A stretch of 64,000 nucleotides of DNA from Sediminihaliea albiluteola. GTDB taxonomy: Bacteria > Pseudomonadota > Gammaproteobacteria > Pseudomonadales > Halieaceae. The stretch spans positions 310,001 through 374,000 of the forward strand of contig NZ_JACFXU010000014.1 of assembly GCF_014077625.1 (NCBI RefSeq), read 5' to 3'. Under the pieces are notes generated by a model. The model searched no databases. It saw nothing but the letters and a program-made list of their open reading frames with translations, and had not been told where the DNA came from. Made by a program: the position numbers and the translations under genes. The number at the start of each line of letters is the position of its first letter. Positions within the stretch are counted from its first letter, which is position 1. Positions 27,629 through 37,082 of the stretch are shown here, piece after piece.

Positions 27629-29503
27629 ATGGCGACTAAAGCCTTTTTCAAAACCACAGCACTGGCCTTGGGCCTGTCGCTCAGCTTAACCACTCTAGCG
27701 CAAGCACCCGAGCGCAGTGAAATTCCCCAGCAATATAAATGGGACCTCAGCGCAATGTATGAGTCCAGTGATGCCTGGGAAGCCGATGTCAAAATGCTGC
27801 AGGAACGGATACCAGACATTGAAAAGTACAAGGGTCGCCTAGGCGAAGATGGCAGCACCCTGCTGCAAGCTATACAGGAATATGAGTCACTGAACCGCTT
27901 GCTCGGCCGGATCTATGTTTATGCCGGCCTAAAGTCTTTTGAGGACATGCGAGTGGGGGAAAACAGCGCGCGCTATTCACGGGCGCAAAGCTTGCACGCC
28001 CAGCTCAGTACTTCTACTTCTTTTATCGCACCAGAGCTGCTGGCTATTTCACCACAAAAAATAGATCAGATGCTCGAGAAGACGCCGCAATTAAGGGGCT
28101 ATCGCCACTACCTCGAAGAGCAGTCGCGGATGCGTCCCTACACCCTGTCTGAGGAGGCCGAGTCGCTACTAGCACAGGCCTCAGAGCCGCTAAGCAAGTT
28201 TTCTAGCGTTTTTTTAGCTCTAGACAACGCCGACCTCAGCTTTGGTGAGATAGAGGATGAACAGGGCAATCCGGTGACCCTTACCAAGGGACTCTATGGT
28301 GCGGCAATGAGCAGCGCCGATCGCAGGTATCGCGAAGCAGCTTGGAAAGCCTTGTTTAAAGAGTATGAAAAACACGGCAATATGCTGGCAGCCAACTACG
28401 AAGGCCACGTCAAAAGCCGTGTATTTGAAGCCAAAATTCGCGGCTTTGATTCGGCCCTGCAATCAGCGACCTACCAAAGTGCCATACCCGAAGAGGTCTA
28501 TCACAACCTGATTCGCGTAGCGCGGGAAGGAGTCGAGCCACTGCAGCGCTATCTAGAGCTGCGCCGAAAAACTCTGGGCTTAGAAACCCTCGAAGTCTGG
28601 GACATGTACGCTCCCATGGTGGCCTCTGATTATGGCCAGATAGATTTTGAAGATGCCAAACAAATCGTTGCCGAAGCACTCTCGGCCATGGGTGATGATT
28701 ACCTCGCCCTGTACTGGCAGGGCTTTGAAGAAGGCTGGGTTGATGCCTTTGAGAGCGCAGGAAAACGCGGTGGCGCTTACTCTTGGGGTATGTACGACTC
28801 CAAACCATACCTATCACTTAACTACTCCGGCACTCTAAACGATGTCTCCACCCTAGCTCACGAGTATGGTCACTCCATACACTCCTATTTGACTCGCAAT
28901 ACACAGCCTTATATCTACGGCAGTTATCGCACCTTTATCGCTGAGATTGCCTCTATGACCAATGAGGCCATCCTGTTCCAGAGCCTTATGGCCAAGGCCG
29001 ACAGTCCTCGCAAGAAGGCCTACCTATTGCAGAACTATCTCGACCAATTCCGCAGTGGCTTCTTCCGTCAAACTTCACTGGCCGATTTTGAAATGCAGGC
29101 CCACGCTAAAGCGGAAGCCGGTGAAGCACTCACCAAGGAGTCATTAAACGCACTCTACGCCGAGGTCTTTAAAGCCTACTACGGTGATGCTGTACACGCT
29201 GACCCGCTCAATGCCAGTGAGTGGAGTCGCATCCCCCACTTGCTGCGCACCGACAATTTTTATGTCTACCAATACGCCACTTCCTTTGTTGCCGCCAATG
29301 CTTTGGCAAGCAAAATTATCGAAGAGGGCGAAACAGCTCGAGAGCGCTTCCTCACTATGCTTCGCGCCGGTAGCAGTGACTATCCGATAGAGCTATTAAA
29401 AGCCGCCGGGGTCGACATGACCACAAGCGAGCCGATCTACGCGGCACTGGAAGTATTTGAAGCTTTAGTGGATGAGCTAGAGGAAAGCTTAAAGCAGCTC
29501 TGA
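27629..29503 (+). CDS. pepF: Exported M3 family oligoendopeptidase F
   Basis: Zinc metallopeptidase cutting short peptides. The 624-aa protein has the M3 zinc site H-E-Y-G-H-S-I-H-S near residue 410 with the downstream Glu in F-I-A-E-I-A-S-M-T-N-E. An N-terminal signal peptide is visible (L-A-L-G-L-S-L-S-L-T-T-L-A-Q-A), so unlike most cytoplasmic PepF proteins it is likely periplasmic. GGAG lies 8 nt before the ATG. Confidence 0.94.
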   Translation: MATKAFFKTTALALGLSLSLTTLAQAPERSEIPQQYKWDLSAMYESSDAWEADVKMLQERIPDIEKYKGRLGEDGSTLLQAIQEYESLNRLLGRIYVYAGLKSFEDMRVGENSARYSRAQSLHAQLSTSTSFIAPELLAISPQKIDQMLEKTPQLRGYRHYLEEQSRMRPYTLSEEAESLLAQASEPLSKFSSVFLALDNADLSFGEIEDEQGNPVTLTKGLYGAAMSSADRRYREAAWKALFKEYEKHGNMLAANYEGHVKSRVFEAKIRGFDSALQSATYQSAIPEEVYHNLIRVAREGVEPLQRYLELRRKTLGLETLEVWDMYAPMVASDYGQIDFEDAKQIVAEALSAMGDDYLALYWQGFEEGWVDAFESAGKRGGAYSWGMYDSKPYLSLNYSGTLNDVSTLAHEYGHSIHSYLTRNTQPYIYGSYRTFIAEIASMTNEAILFQSLMAKADSPRKKAYLLQNYLDQFRSGFFRQTSLADFEMQAHAKAEAGEALTKESLNALYAEVFKAYYGDAVHADPLNASEWSRIPHLLRTDNFYVYQYATSFVAANALASKIIEEGETARERFLTMLRAGSSDYPIELLKAAGVDMTTSEPIYAALEVFEALVDELEESLKQL

Positions 29504-29584
29504 GCAATGCTCGCAAAACGACTCTTTGCGTCTAGGGGCCATAGGGTTCTATAGTGATGTAAAGTGATAGCGGGGTATACAGCT

Positions 29585-31021
29585 GTGGCCAGAAACACGA
29601 CTCAAGAGCGGATCAAGCGCCTAGAGAACCACCTGAAGCAGGAAAACCCGGTACTTGCCGGCTGTGTTCAGAGTTTTCAGAAGCTGGACAATGCCGCTCG
29701 CAAGCTGGGCCTAATGAGCGCCGATGAGTCTTTCGCCACTCAGGTGTCTTGGTGGCCAGTCATTTCGGTACTGGGCACCTACTCCGCCGGCAAATCCACC
29801 TTTATGAACCAATACGTGGGCAAAGCCCTGCAGCGCACCGGTAACCAGGCTGTAGACGATAAGTTCACGGTGATTTGCTACGGCTCCGGTACGGAAGGCG
29901 CCTCGCTGCCAGGGCTCGCTCTGGACAGCGATCCGCGCTTCCCTTTTTATCAAATCAGTGCAGACATTGAACGTGTTGCTGAGGGGGAAGGTCGCCGGGT
30001 CGACTCTTACTTGCAGCTCAAAGCTCTGCGAGCCGAATCGCTGCGCGGCAAAATCTTTATCGACTCACCCGGCTTTGATGCCGACCAGCAGCGCAGTTCT
30101 ACTCTGCTGATCACTGATCACATCATCAACCTATCAGACTTGGTACTGGTGTTTTTTGATGCCCGCCATCCAGAGCCCGGCGCCATGGCTGACACACTAA
30201 AACACTTAGTGGCGGATACCGTGCAGCGGGCCGATGCCAACAAGTTTTTATACATCCTCAACCAAATCGACAACACCGCCCGAGAAGACAATCCTGAAGA
30301 GGTGGTGGCGGCTTGGCAGCGCGCCTTGGCACAAAGTGGCTTAACGGCCGGCCGCTTTTACCGGATCTACGCCCGTGACGCCGCCTTAGCGATTGAAGAC
30401 CCACAAGTACGAGAGCGCCTCGAGAGCAAGCGAGATGCCGACCTAGCCCATATTGAAATGCGCATCCATCAAGTTGAAGTAGAGCGCGCCTACCGTGTTG
30501 TTGGCGTACTGGAAAAGACTGCCCGGCATATGCTCAATGTGCAAATACCCTTGCTAGAGCAGGCGCGCCGCCGCTGGCGCAAACGCACACTATGGCTAAG
30601 TGTGCCGGTGTTTAGCGCCATTGCCGCACTGTTCTTGTGGTGGAGTTTTCGCGGCGGACACTGGGATGGCTTTTACCTAACTCCCTTTGTCAATCTTGAG
30701 ATAGCCACCCAGATCGGAGTACTCACAAGCCTCGCTTTAGTAGCTGTGTTTCTACACACTAAGCTGCGCGGCATTGCCGGGCGCAGTGTGCTACGCAGTT
30801 TAGCTAAAGATGAATCTCTGGGGGCCGATAGTCAGGCTATTCAAAGGGCCTTTGCCTGGAATTTGCGCGCTTGGTGGACCTCCCTCGCCAGCATTAAACC
30901 CAGAGGCTGGGGGCGCCTGCGGCGCCGGCAAGTGGAAAAGGTATTAACTGAATCAGATCGCTTCGTGCAGTCTCTGAACGACCAATACGCGAGCCCCTCC
31001 GGCGACAGTAATGAGAGCTAA
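29585..31021 (+). CDS. Dynamin-like GTPase with C-terminal membrane segments
   Basis: About 478 aa from GTG 29585, chosen because a G-rich site (GCGGGG) precedes it; GTG 29564 is the alternative. The P-loop G-T-Y-S-A-G-K-S-T-F-M-N is near residue 60, G3 F-I-D-S-P-G-F-D near residue 158 and G4 L-N-Q-I-D-N near residue 222. Two hydrophobic segments (about 330-350 and 370-390) anchor it. Bacterial dynamin-like proteins remodel or repair membranes; the role of this one is not known. Confidence 0.85.
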   Translation: MARNTTQERIKRLENHLKQENPVLAGCVQSFQKLDNAARKLGLMSADESFATQVSWWPVISVLGTYSAGKSTFMNQYVGKALQRTGNQAVDDKFTVICYGSGTEGASLPGLALDSDPRFPFYQISADIERVAEGEGRRVDSYLQLKALRAESLRGKIFIDSPGFDADQQRSSTLLITDHIINLSDLVLVFFDARHPEPGAMADTLKHLVADTVQRADANKFLYILNQIDNTAREDNPEEVVAAWQRALAQSGLTAGRFYRIYARDAALAIEDPQVRERLESKRDADLAHIEMRIHQVEVERAYRVVGVLEKTARHMLNVQIPLLEQARRRWRKRTLWLSVPVFSAIAALFLWWSFRGGHWDGFYLTPFVNLEIATQIGVLTSLALVAVFLHTKLRGIAGRSVLRSLAKDESLGADSQAIQRAFAWNLRAWWTSLASIKPRGWGRLRRRQVEKVLTESDRFVQSLNDQYASPSGDSNES

Positions 31022-31029
31022 AGGCCGCG

Positions 31030-31467
31030 CTAGGCGCGGCTCAGTGCCTCCGCTGCAATGGCGTCGAGCATAGCGTCATAGGTGTCCTGCATAAGGGCAA
31101 TCATATCCTCAGGCGCGACACCATCAGCCGTTACCCCGCTAAAGGAGCACTCTAAACGCATCTGTGTACGGCCCTCCCCTGCATCGCCTAATGTGGCCAC
31201 CACACGGTAGTCACGCATCACGTTCATAGCCCCCGGCAGAACTTCGTATTCATAGCTGTAACTCGCCTCATCGATAGCAAGAAGCTTTTCTTCAACGGCT
31301 TGATCCATACCGGGCATATAAATACGGCGTATTTGACCGACCCCCTCACCTACCTGCTCCACTCGTTCAGCAGCTTCAAACCAGCCCAAATTGGAAAAGT
31401 CCGATACCACCGCCCAAACTTGCTGCCGTGCTGCGGCAAGAGTTTTTTCTACTGTAAAACTATGAAT
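31030..31467 (-). CDS. SRPBCC / polyketide-cyclase-type lipid-binding fold protein, likely ATT start
   Basis: A START-like hydrophobic ligand-binding fold. From the first NTG codon (GTG 31410) the protein lacks the expected first beta strand. Reading upstream in frame adds I-H-S-F-T-V-E-K-T-L-A-A-A-R-Q-Q-V-W-A, the normal SRPBCC start, and reaches ATT at 31467 with GGAGG 8 nt before it. No ATG, GTG or TTG exists between there and the in-frame stop. The product would be 145 aa. Ligand unknown. The gene lies 61 nt downstream of tRNA-Gly on the same strand. Confidence 0.75.
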   Translation of the reverse strand: MHSFTVEKTLAAARQQVWAVVSDFSNLGWFEAAERVEQVGEGVGQIRRIYMPGMDQAVEEKLLAIDEASYSYEYEVLPGAMNVMRDYRVVATLGDAGEGRTQMRLECSFSGVTADGVAPEDMIALMQDTYDAMLDAIAAEALSRA

Positions 31468-31528
31468 GGCCCTGTCCTCCAGTGCATATTTATTGATTAT
31501 GTAACTTTGGTCCTAAGGAGTCCCCCAT

Positions 31529-31602
31529 TGGAGCGGGTAAGGGGAATCGAACCCCTCTCTCAAGCTTGGGAAGCTTGGGTAATGCCACTATACGATACCC
31601 GC
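31529..31602 (-). tRNA. tRNA-Gly (anticodon CCC)
   Basis: The minus strand gives GCGGGTA acceptor, TTCGATT T-loop, TTACCCGC and an encoded TCCA 3' end. The anticodon stem CAAGC/GCTTG encloses loop TTCCCAA, so the anticodon is CCC, reading GGG. It resembles E. coli glyU. Total length 74 nt. Confidence 0.95.
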
Positions 31603-31703
31603 CTCAGGACACTGCCAACTGCAGCAGCGCTGTCATATGTATCACAGCCATCATGCAAACAAAAGACTTCCCACTGTCGTCGACGCACAAAGGTTTTGAA
31701 GCG

Positions 31704-31727
31704 CCCCAGCTGCTATAGCAGCTGGGG
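31704..31727. repeat. 24-bp perfect palindrome upstream of the YbjN-like gene
   Basis: CCCCAGCTGCTA is followed directly by its reverse complement, 47 bp before the ATG at 31775. No T-run follows on either strand, so it is either a weak transcription-stop hairpin or a dyad binding site. Confidence 0.6.
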
Positions 31728-31774
31728 TGGCAAAGTCGTAAAATTGTGAGTCATTCTCGACTATACTCGCCACC

Positions 31775-32245
31775 ATGCCTTCTCTAAAAAAACCCGATCG
31801 CCGTCAACTGGAAAGCTGGCTTAATGAGAGCAATGTCGACTTTACGCTCTGCAGTGACTGCAATGGTCTACACATTAGTGCCCTGCAAGCATTAGAGGGT
31901 GTCGTTGACGCTCGGCTACTACAAGAGCAAGAGGGCTTGTTGTTTAGCACAGGCCTAGAGGTTCGCCCGATGGCACTGCTGCCCTTATCCGCCGATATAC
32001 ACCGCATGAACATCGAGCACCCCAACCTTAAAATTTTTCTCGACATAGTGGACGACGCCACACCACAATTGATAATTGCCAGCTATTTAGCTATCAGTGC
32101 TGGCCTTAGCCGCGAACAGTTTTCCATCTTTGTAGTTATGACTCTGAACAGCACTCGACAACTGGCAAATGAATGTCTGCAGATGGATTATCTATTTCCT
32201 GAGGCTGATAGCAGTGAAGCTGGCCCTAGCCACGCTCTCCACTAG
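31775..32245 (+). CDS. YbjN domain-containing protein
   Basis: A 156-aa soluble protein with the pattern of the YbjN / type III chaperone-like family: an N-terminal helix, then Y-x-L-type alternating strands (L-K-I-F-L-D-I-V-D-D) and a C-terminal helix (S-I-F-V-V-M-T-L-N-S-T-R-Q-L-A-N-E). E. coli YbjN affects motility and stress responses, but the molecular role is not settled. The assignment rests on overall pattern and is moderate. Confidence 0.6.
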   Translation: MPSLKKPDRRQLESWLNESNVDFTLCSDCNGLHISALQALEGVVDARLLQEQEGLLFSTGLEVRPMALLPLSADIHRMNIEHPNLKIFLDIVDDATPQLIIASYLAISAGLSREQFSIFVVMTLNSTRQLANECLQMDYLFPEADSSEAGPSHALH

Positions 32246-32323
32246 CGCTGTGTTGCCGGATTTTGTCAGCAGCTTGTGTAGTTACGCTAGCCTAATCCAC
32301 GCTACACCAAGGGCTAAAGTAGC

Positions 32324-32848
32324 ATGAGCAGAGAAGCCAAAGAGCAGCGCAAAATGGGCATTATTATGCAGGCCTTGGCCTGGCTAGTGTTTATGGCCTT
32401 GCTTGGCTTTTACTTTTCCGAGCTACTGGAGCAGCAATATAACCCTAACCAAAATGTACAAACCCAGCACCTCGAAAGCGGTGTGCGGGAGGTGGTACTC
32501 AAGCGCAGTAAAAATGGCCACTACTTGAGCAAAGGCAGTATCAATGGCCACGAGGTGGTGTTTATGCTGGACACAGGAGCCACCGGTGTGGCCATACCAA
32601 TGGCTGTGGCGCAAAAGCTATCACTTAAACGGGGGCGACGTATCTCTACCCAAACAGCCAATGGAATCGCAACAGCCTATGCCACTCGGCTGGATCGTGT
32701 CAGTGTGGGAGACATCGCTCTAGACAATGTAGTAGCCAGTATCAGCCCCGGACTACAGACTCAGGAAGTACTACTGGGTATGTCCTTCCTGCGCCACATT
32801 GAGTTCAGCCAACGCGGCGATACTCTTACCCTGCGACAGTATCCTTAA
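32324..32848 (+). CDS. Membrane-anchored retropepsin-like aspartic protease (TIGR02281 type)
   Basis: A 174-aa protein with one membrane segment (about residues 10-30) and a periplasmic retroviral-type aspartyl protease domain. The active-site motif V-F-M-L-D-T-G-A-T-G-V-A-I-P is near residue 80 and the partner L-L-G-M-S-F-L near residue 153. It would act as a dimer. The substrate is unknown. The nearest upstream gene is the YbjN-like one, 78 nt away. Confidence 0.87.
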   Translation: MSREAKEQRKMGIIMQALAWLVFMALLGFYFSELLEQQYNPNQNVQTQHLESGVREVVLKRSKNGHYLSKGSINGHEVVFMLDTGATGVAIPMAVAQKLSLKRGRRISTQTANGIATAYATRLDRVSVGDIALDNVVASISPGLQTQEVLLGMSFLRHIEFSQRGDTLTLRQYP

Positions 32849-32892
32849 GTGCCGATGAACGCTGCACAATGCAGCCTTCATCAGCAGCTCCT

Positions 32893-34089
32893 TTAGGCGA
32901 TCAAACGTACCGGCATCTGCTTAAAACCGTGAATACTATTGGAGCGGATATACTGCGGCGCACCGAGTGACTCAATACCACTGAAGGCTTTAAAAAACTC
33001 TTCAAAGAAAAGTCGCGCCTCCATTCGTGCCAAGTTCGCCCCCAGACATAAATGAATACCATGGCCAAAGGCTAAATGCGGATTACTATCACGGGTGATA
33101 TCAAACTCTAGGGGCCTATCAAACACCTCTTCATCGAAGTTAGCCGAGCTGTAAAGCATGACCACACGATCGCCCTCAGCAATTTTCTGACCACGAATTT
33201 CAGTATCGCAGGTCGCAGTGCGACGGAAGTAGTGCAGCGGACAGGTCCAGCGCAGCATCTCTTCTATCGCCTTTGGCAGGCCACTTGGGTCCTTGGCTAA
33301 CTGTTGATATAAGTCCGGCCGCTGCAGTAGCTGGTGCATACCAGAGCTGATTAAACTGCGCGTTGTCTCATTGCCCGCCACCGTGAGTTGTATAAACAAA
33401 GAGGCAAACTCCTCTTCGCTAATCAAGCGACCATCGACTTCTTGATCAATTAGCAAGGAAATCAAATCATCACCGCCCTTGCCTTTGCGTTCCGCTGCCA
33501 ATTGATAGCCGTAGGTACCCATCTCCAGGGACGCTTGGGCAACATCCTCCGCTGTGCCCCCCAAATCAGGGTCAGAGCCCGAGGTTTGTAGATCTGACCA
33601 GCGCCTGATCTGCGGCCACATATCTTGCGGAATATCCAACAGCGAACAAATGACCGCCGTAGGCAAATCGCCCGCTAAATCTTCCACAAAGTTGATTTCC
33701 TGAGCTGTGGGAGCAGACTGCATGATATTCCTTGCTGTTTCACGCAGCAGGGGCTCTAGTTCAGCTAGTTTTCTTGAGGTAAAGCGAGCGATCACGGCAC
33801 GGCGGATAGGGCCGTGAGCCGGAGGGTCCATACCCAAAAGCTGATTTTGAGCCATGGCAAGAATATCCGCTGGCAAATCATCCACCATCACAAAGCCGCG
33901 CTGGGCGGAAAAAGTCTTAAAGTCGCGGGAAACAGCCGTCACATCGGCATGCCGACTCAATACCCAGTAGCCTGAACCATCGGGGTGATCGTGCCAAAAC
34001 ACTGGCGCGTGTTTACGCAACCAAGCGAACTGATCATGAGGAATGCCGGCAAGGTATTGGTCGGGATCATAAATATCGATTTTCATCAT
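32893..34089 (-). CDS. Cytochrome P450
   Basis: A 398-aa soluble bacterial P450. The heme loop F-G-H-G-I-H-L-C-L-G-A-N-L-A-R holds the Cys ligand near residue 345. The I-helix oxygen site is A-G-N-E-T-T-R near residue 240, and the K-helix region E-E-M-L-R-W follows. The V-V-M-L-Y-S-S-A-N-F-D-E block recalls CYP125/142-type enzymes that attack sterol side chains and terpenoids, but the substrate is not decided. No ferredoxin gene is adjacent. It overlaps the cupin gene stop by 1 nt. Confidence 0.94.
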   Translation of the reverse strand: MMKIDIYDPDQYLAGIPHDQFAWLRKHAPVFWHDHPDGSGYWVLSRHADVTAVSRDFKTFSAQRGFVMVDDLPADILAMAQNQLLGMDPPAHGPIRRAVIARFTSRKLAELEPLLRETARNIMQSAPTAQEINFVEDLAGDLPTAVICSLLDIPQDMWPQIRRWSDLQTSGSDPDLGGTAEDVAQASLEMGTYGYQLAAERKGKGGDDLISLLIDQEVDGRLISEEEFASLFIQLTVAGNETTRSLISSGMHQLLQRPDLYQQLAKDPSGLPKAIEEMLRWTCPLHYFRRTATCDTEIRGQKIAEGDRVVMLYSSANFDEEVFDRPLEFDITRDSNPHLAFGHGIHLCLGANLARMEARLFFEEFFKAFSGIESLGAPQYIRSNSIHGFKQMPVRLIA

Positions 34090-34535
34090 CAGCCCACCAA
34101 CACATTGGGTCTTGGCAGACCTTGCTCTTCACACATAGCGTAATAAAAAGCTAAGGTCATAGGCCCATCCACCACAGAACTAATATTGCCTTGGGCATCT
34201 AGGTTGATATTAGAACCGTACATTTGAAACCAAACGCGAGTGTCGTCTTCGATGCACTGCAAGGTGTGCTTCGAGCCGGCGGGTTCGTAGAGAAAAGAAC
34301 CAGCGCGATTGACGTAATCGTACTCTCTATATTTCCATGCTCCAGATGTGGTATAGCCATAAACTGGACCGGTATGCTGATGCGTCTCCACCTCATAACC
34401 GGCTTGAAAAATATTCTCGATAATCCACATGCCTTCACCGATTCGCAGCTGTAAGACTTTCAGCTTGCTGCCATCACCAATATCGACAAAAGGCAGGTCA
34501 TTTTGACCAAAGTGTACCGCTTCCGGTAATTCCAC
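34089..34535 (-). CDS. Cupin-domain protein, 2,4'-dihydroxyacetophenone dioxygenase-like
   Basis: A 148-aa single cupin. The metal motif is visible as H-Q-H-T-G-P-V-Y-G-Y-T near residue 52, with E in E-P-A-G-S-K-H and the last His in K-H-T-L-Q. Relatives include ring-adjacent C-C bond-cleaving dioxygenases as well as sensors. It is translationally coupled to the P450, suggesting a two-step oxidation of one substrate. Confidence 0.82.
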   Translation of the reverse strand: MELPEAVHFGQNDLPFVDIGDGSKLKVLQLRIGEGMWIIENIFQAGYEVETHQHTGPVYGYTTSGAWKYREYDYVNRAGSFLYEPAGSKHTLQCIEDDTRVWFQMYGSNINLDAQGNISSVVDGPMTLAFYYAMCEEQGLPRPNVLVG

Positions 34536-34688
34536 AATCGCACTCCTTAAATAATTGCTCTCTTTATTGTTTGGTCATACTAACGCTCTAAGGCACCATT
34601 AGCACAGAGCCTAGCCCTGATATCTTCGCAAAGGCAAAGACGCCGGGCCAATCTTTTAACCCAAACAAGGATAAGTGGAGCAAAAAGA

Positions 34689-35114
34689 ATGACCGAGGCT
34701 TACCTGGGCTTGTTCGCCAGTGCTTTTATAGCTGCAACTCTGCTACCTGCTTATTCTGAAATACTACTGGCTACACTAGTACACAATGGTCATGAGCCCT
34801 TAGCTCTTTGGGCCTGGGCCACTGCCGGCAACACCTTGGGCTCTGTGCTTAACTGGCTACTTGGGCGTTATTTGCTGCATTTTAGCGATCGCAAATGGTT
34901 TCCTTTCAAAGAAAAAAACATCGCCTTGGCCCAGCGCTGGTTTCAACGCTATGGGCGTTGGACACTACTGCTATCTTGGCTTCCACTAGGCGGTGATGCA
35001 CTGACCTTTATCGCCGGCATGATGAAAATCCCTTTCTGGCAATTCTTGGGGCTAACAGCTATCGGTAAGGGCACTCGTTACGCCATGGTACTAGGTTTGG
35101 CGGGTATGTTTTAA
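34689..35114 (+). CDS. DedA/VTT-domain membrane protein, YqaA-like
   Basis: A 141-aa inner-membrane protein. The amino-terminal re-entrant segment F-A-S-A-F-I-A-A-T-L-L-P-A-Y-S-E, the G-N-T-L-G-S-V-L-N-W motif and the conserved R-W-F-Q-R-Y-G-R-W-T-L-L-L-S-W-L-P segment are those of YqaA. The fold is now linked to lipid scrambling or transport; a specific role is not known. Confidence 0.88.
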   Translation: MTEAYLGLFASAFIAATLLPAYSEILLATLVHNGHEPLALWAWATAGNTLGSVLNWLLGRYLLHFSDRKWFPFKEKNIALAQRWFQRYGRWTLLLSWLPLGGDALTFIAGMMKIPFWQFLGLTAIGKGTRYAMVLGLAGMF

Positions 35115-35279
35115 CAGCCCTTATTGGCCTGCCCCAAAGTATCACTGCGCCAAGTAGCGGGCAGCTCAAGCTATTCCCAGACCCATTGTTGTAGTATGGC
35201 TATGCCCACACTACTGTCAGCTCAGCAGCCTAACAACGCTCGAGCACTTCAACAGCAAGGTATTTGACGGACTCAGAAC

Positions 35280-37082
35280 ATGCGACACAGCCACAGTGAT
35301 CACGACACTAGCAAGCCGGTCAACTGGCGGCTGCTAGCTTACATCTGGCCTTTTCTCATGGAAAACCGCCTGCGGGTGCTGCTGGCTCTGCTCTGCCTAC
35401 TACTGGCCAAAGGCGCCATTCTCACCATTCCCTTTCTGCTCAAGGCTATGGTTGATCGCTTGGAAGATATCCAACAACTCGCTAGCCCAGCGGCTCTACT
35501 CTTAGGCTTGGTACTAGCCTATGGCGCAGCGCGTTTTTCCAATGTGTTCTTCGGCGAGCTGCGCGACACTATATTTGGTCGAGTCACCGAACGCGCCATG
35601 CGGCGCATTGGTCTGCAGGTATTTCGTCATGTCCACAGCCTCGACCTCGACTACCACTTAAACCGACGCACTGGCGGCCTCGCGCGCGATATCGAACGCG
35701 GTACCAGCGGTATCAGCTTCCTGATGCGCTTTTTCATTTTCAATATCGCTCCGACCTTGTTTGAAATAACTATGGTGGCCGGTATTTTACTGTTCAGCTA
35801 CGGTGCCACATTTTCAGTTATCGTGATAATAGCGGTATTGATATACGGCATATTTTCTATTCGGGCGACGGAATGGCGGACCCGCTTCGTGCGCGAAATG
35901 AATGAGGCTGACTCCAACAGTAACACCCGAGCTGTCGACAGCCTGCTCAATTTTGAAACAGTAAAGTACTTCACCAATGAGGAGTTCGAAGCGCGACGCT
36001 ACGACGCATCACTGGCTGAGTGGGAGCAAGCTCGGCGCAAGAACCGCTTATCCCTATTCACTCTAAATGCCGGCCAGGCACTGATTATCGCCATCGCACA
36101 AACCACCATGATTGGCCTCGCTGCATGGCAGGTAAAACAGGGCCAAATTGGCTTAGGTGACTTTGTACTAATCAACCAATTTATGATTCAGCTGTTTATG
36201 CCACTAGGCTTTTTGGGTTTTGTCTATCGCGAAATTAAAGGCTCTATGGCCAACATAGAAAAGATGTTCGAGCTCTTAGCGCAGCAACCCAAGGTCCTCA
36301 GCCCACCAGGAGCACCGGCTCTACAGCTGCGCAATAGCAAGGTCGAGTTTCGCAACGTTAGCTTCAGTTACCAAGCCCAGCGGACTATTTTGCACAACGT
36401 CAGCTTCAGTATTGAACCAGGTCAAAAGCTAGCAGTAGTTGGTGCCAGTGGTGCTGGTAAATCGACCTTAGTCAAATTGCTGTTTCGTTTCTACGACTGC
36501 GACTCCGGTCAGATCTTAGTGGGCTCAGAAGATATACGCGATGTTGACCAAGCTTCGCTGCGCAAACAGATCGGTATTGTTCCTCAAGACACCGTGCTGT
36601 TTAACGATAGTCTGCTAGAAAATGTACGCTATGGACGGGTCGATGCTAGTGACGAAGAAGTCACTGAAGCAATCCGATTGGCCCACCTTGAAGCGCTAGT
36701 GGCTCAGTTGCCTGAGGGGCATCACACCATGGTGGGAGAGCGCGGACTGAAGCTATCTGGCGGCGAAAAGCAGCGCGTCTCAATCGCCCGGACGATTCTT
36801 AAGGCTGCGCCCATTCTGGTCTTTGATGAGGCGACTTCCTCTCTCGACAGCAAATCAGAACAAGCCATTCTTCAAGCCCTGCGAGAAATTGCCCGAGAGC
36901 ATACCAGTCTGGTCATTGCCCACCGTCTTTCCACCGTGATCGATGCCGATAAAATTTTAGTATTACACCAGGGCCGCGTGGTCGAACAGGGTAGCCACGA
37001 CGAACTGCTCAGCCAACAGGGGCATTACGCCACCCTGTGGCAGGTACAACAACAGCACTCCAATGAGTCAGTGACACCATGA
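35280..37082 (+). CDS. ABC exporter, Atm1/ABCB7-type half transporter
   Basis: A 600-aa fused membrane-ATPase half transporter that acts as a dimer in the inner membrane. Six membrane segments span residues 20-310. The nucleotide domain has Walker A G-A-S-G-A-G-K-S-T-L near residue 389, signature L-S-G-G-E-K-Q-R near residue 499 and Walker B I-L-V-F-D-E-A-T-S-S-L-D. The N-terminal motif T-G-G-L-A-R-D-I-E-R-G and N-F-E-T-V-K-Y-F are typical of Atm1/HMT1 proteins, which export glutathione-linked sulfur or metal species. Confidence 0.93.
   Translation: MRHSHSDHDTSKPVNWRLLAYIWPFLMENRLRVLLALLCLLLAKGAILTIPFLLKAMVDRLEDIQQLASPAALLLGLVLAYGAARFSNVFFGELRDTIFGRVTERAMRRIGLQVFRHVHSLDLDYHLNRRTGGLARDIERGTSGISFLMRFFIFNIAPTLFEITMVAGILLFSYGATFSVIVIIAVLIYGIFSIRATEWRTRFVREMNEADSNSNTRAVDSLLNFETVKYFTNEEFEARRYDASLAEWEQARRKNRLSLFTLNAGQALIIAIAQTTMIGLAAWQVKQGQIGLGDFVLINQFMIQLFMPLGFLGFVYREIKGSMANIEKMFELLAQQPKVLSPPGAPALQLRNSKVEFRNVSFSYQAQRTILHNVSFSIEPGQKLAVVGASGAGKSTLVKLLFRFYDCDSGQILVGSEDIRDVDQASLRKQIGIVPQDTVLFNDSLLENVRYGRVDASDEEVTEAIRLAHLEALVAQLPEGHHTMVGERGLKLSGGEKQRVSIARTILKAAPILVFDEATSSLDSKSEQAILQALREIAREHTSLVIAHRLSTVIDADKILVLHQGRVVEQGSHDELLSQQGHYATLWQVQQQHSNESVTP

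Noticed and set aside
31300-31749. Plus-strand ORF of 149 codons
   Set aside because: It reads through the tRNA-Gly gene and the antisense of the SRPBCC gene; the internal peptide is the familiar false translation of a tRNA.
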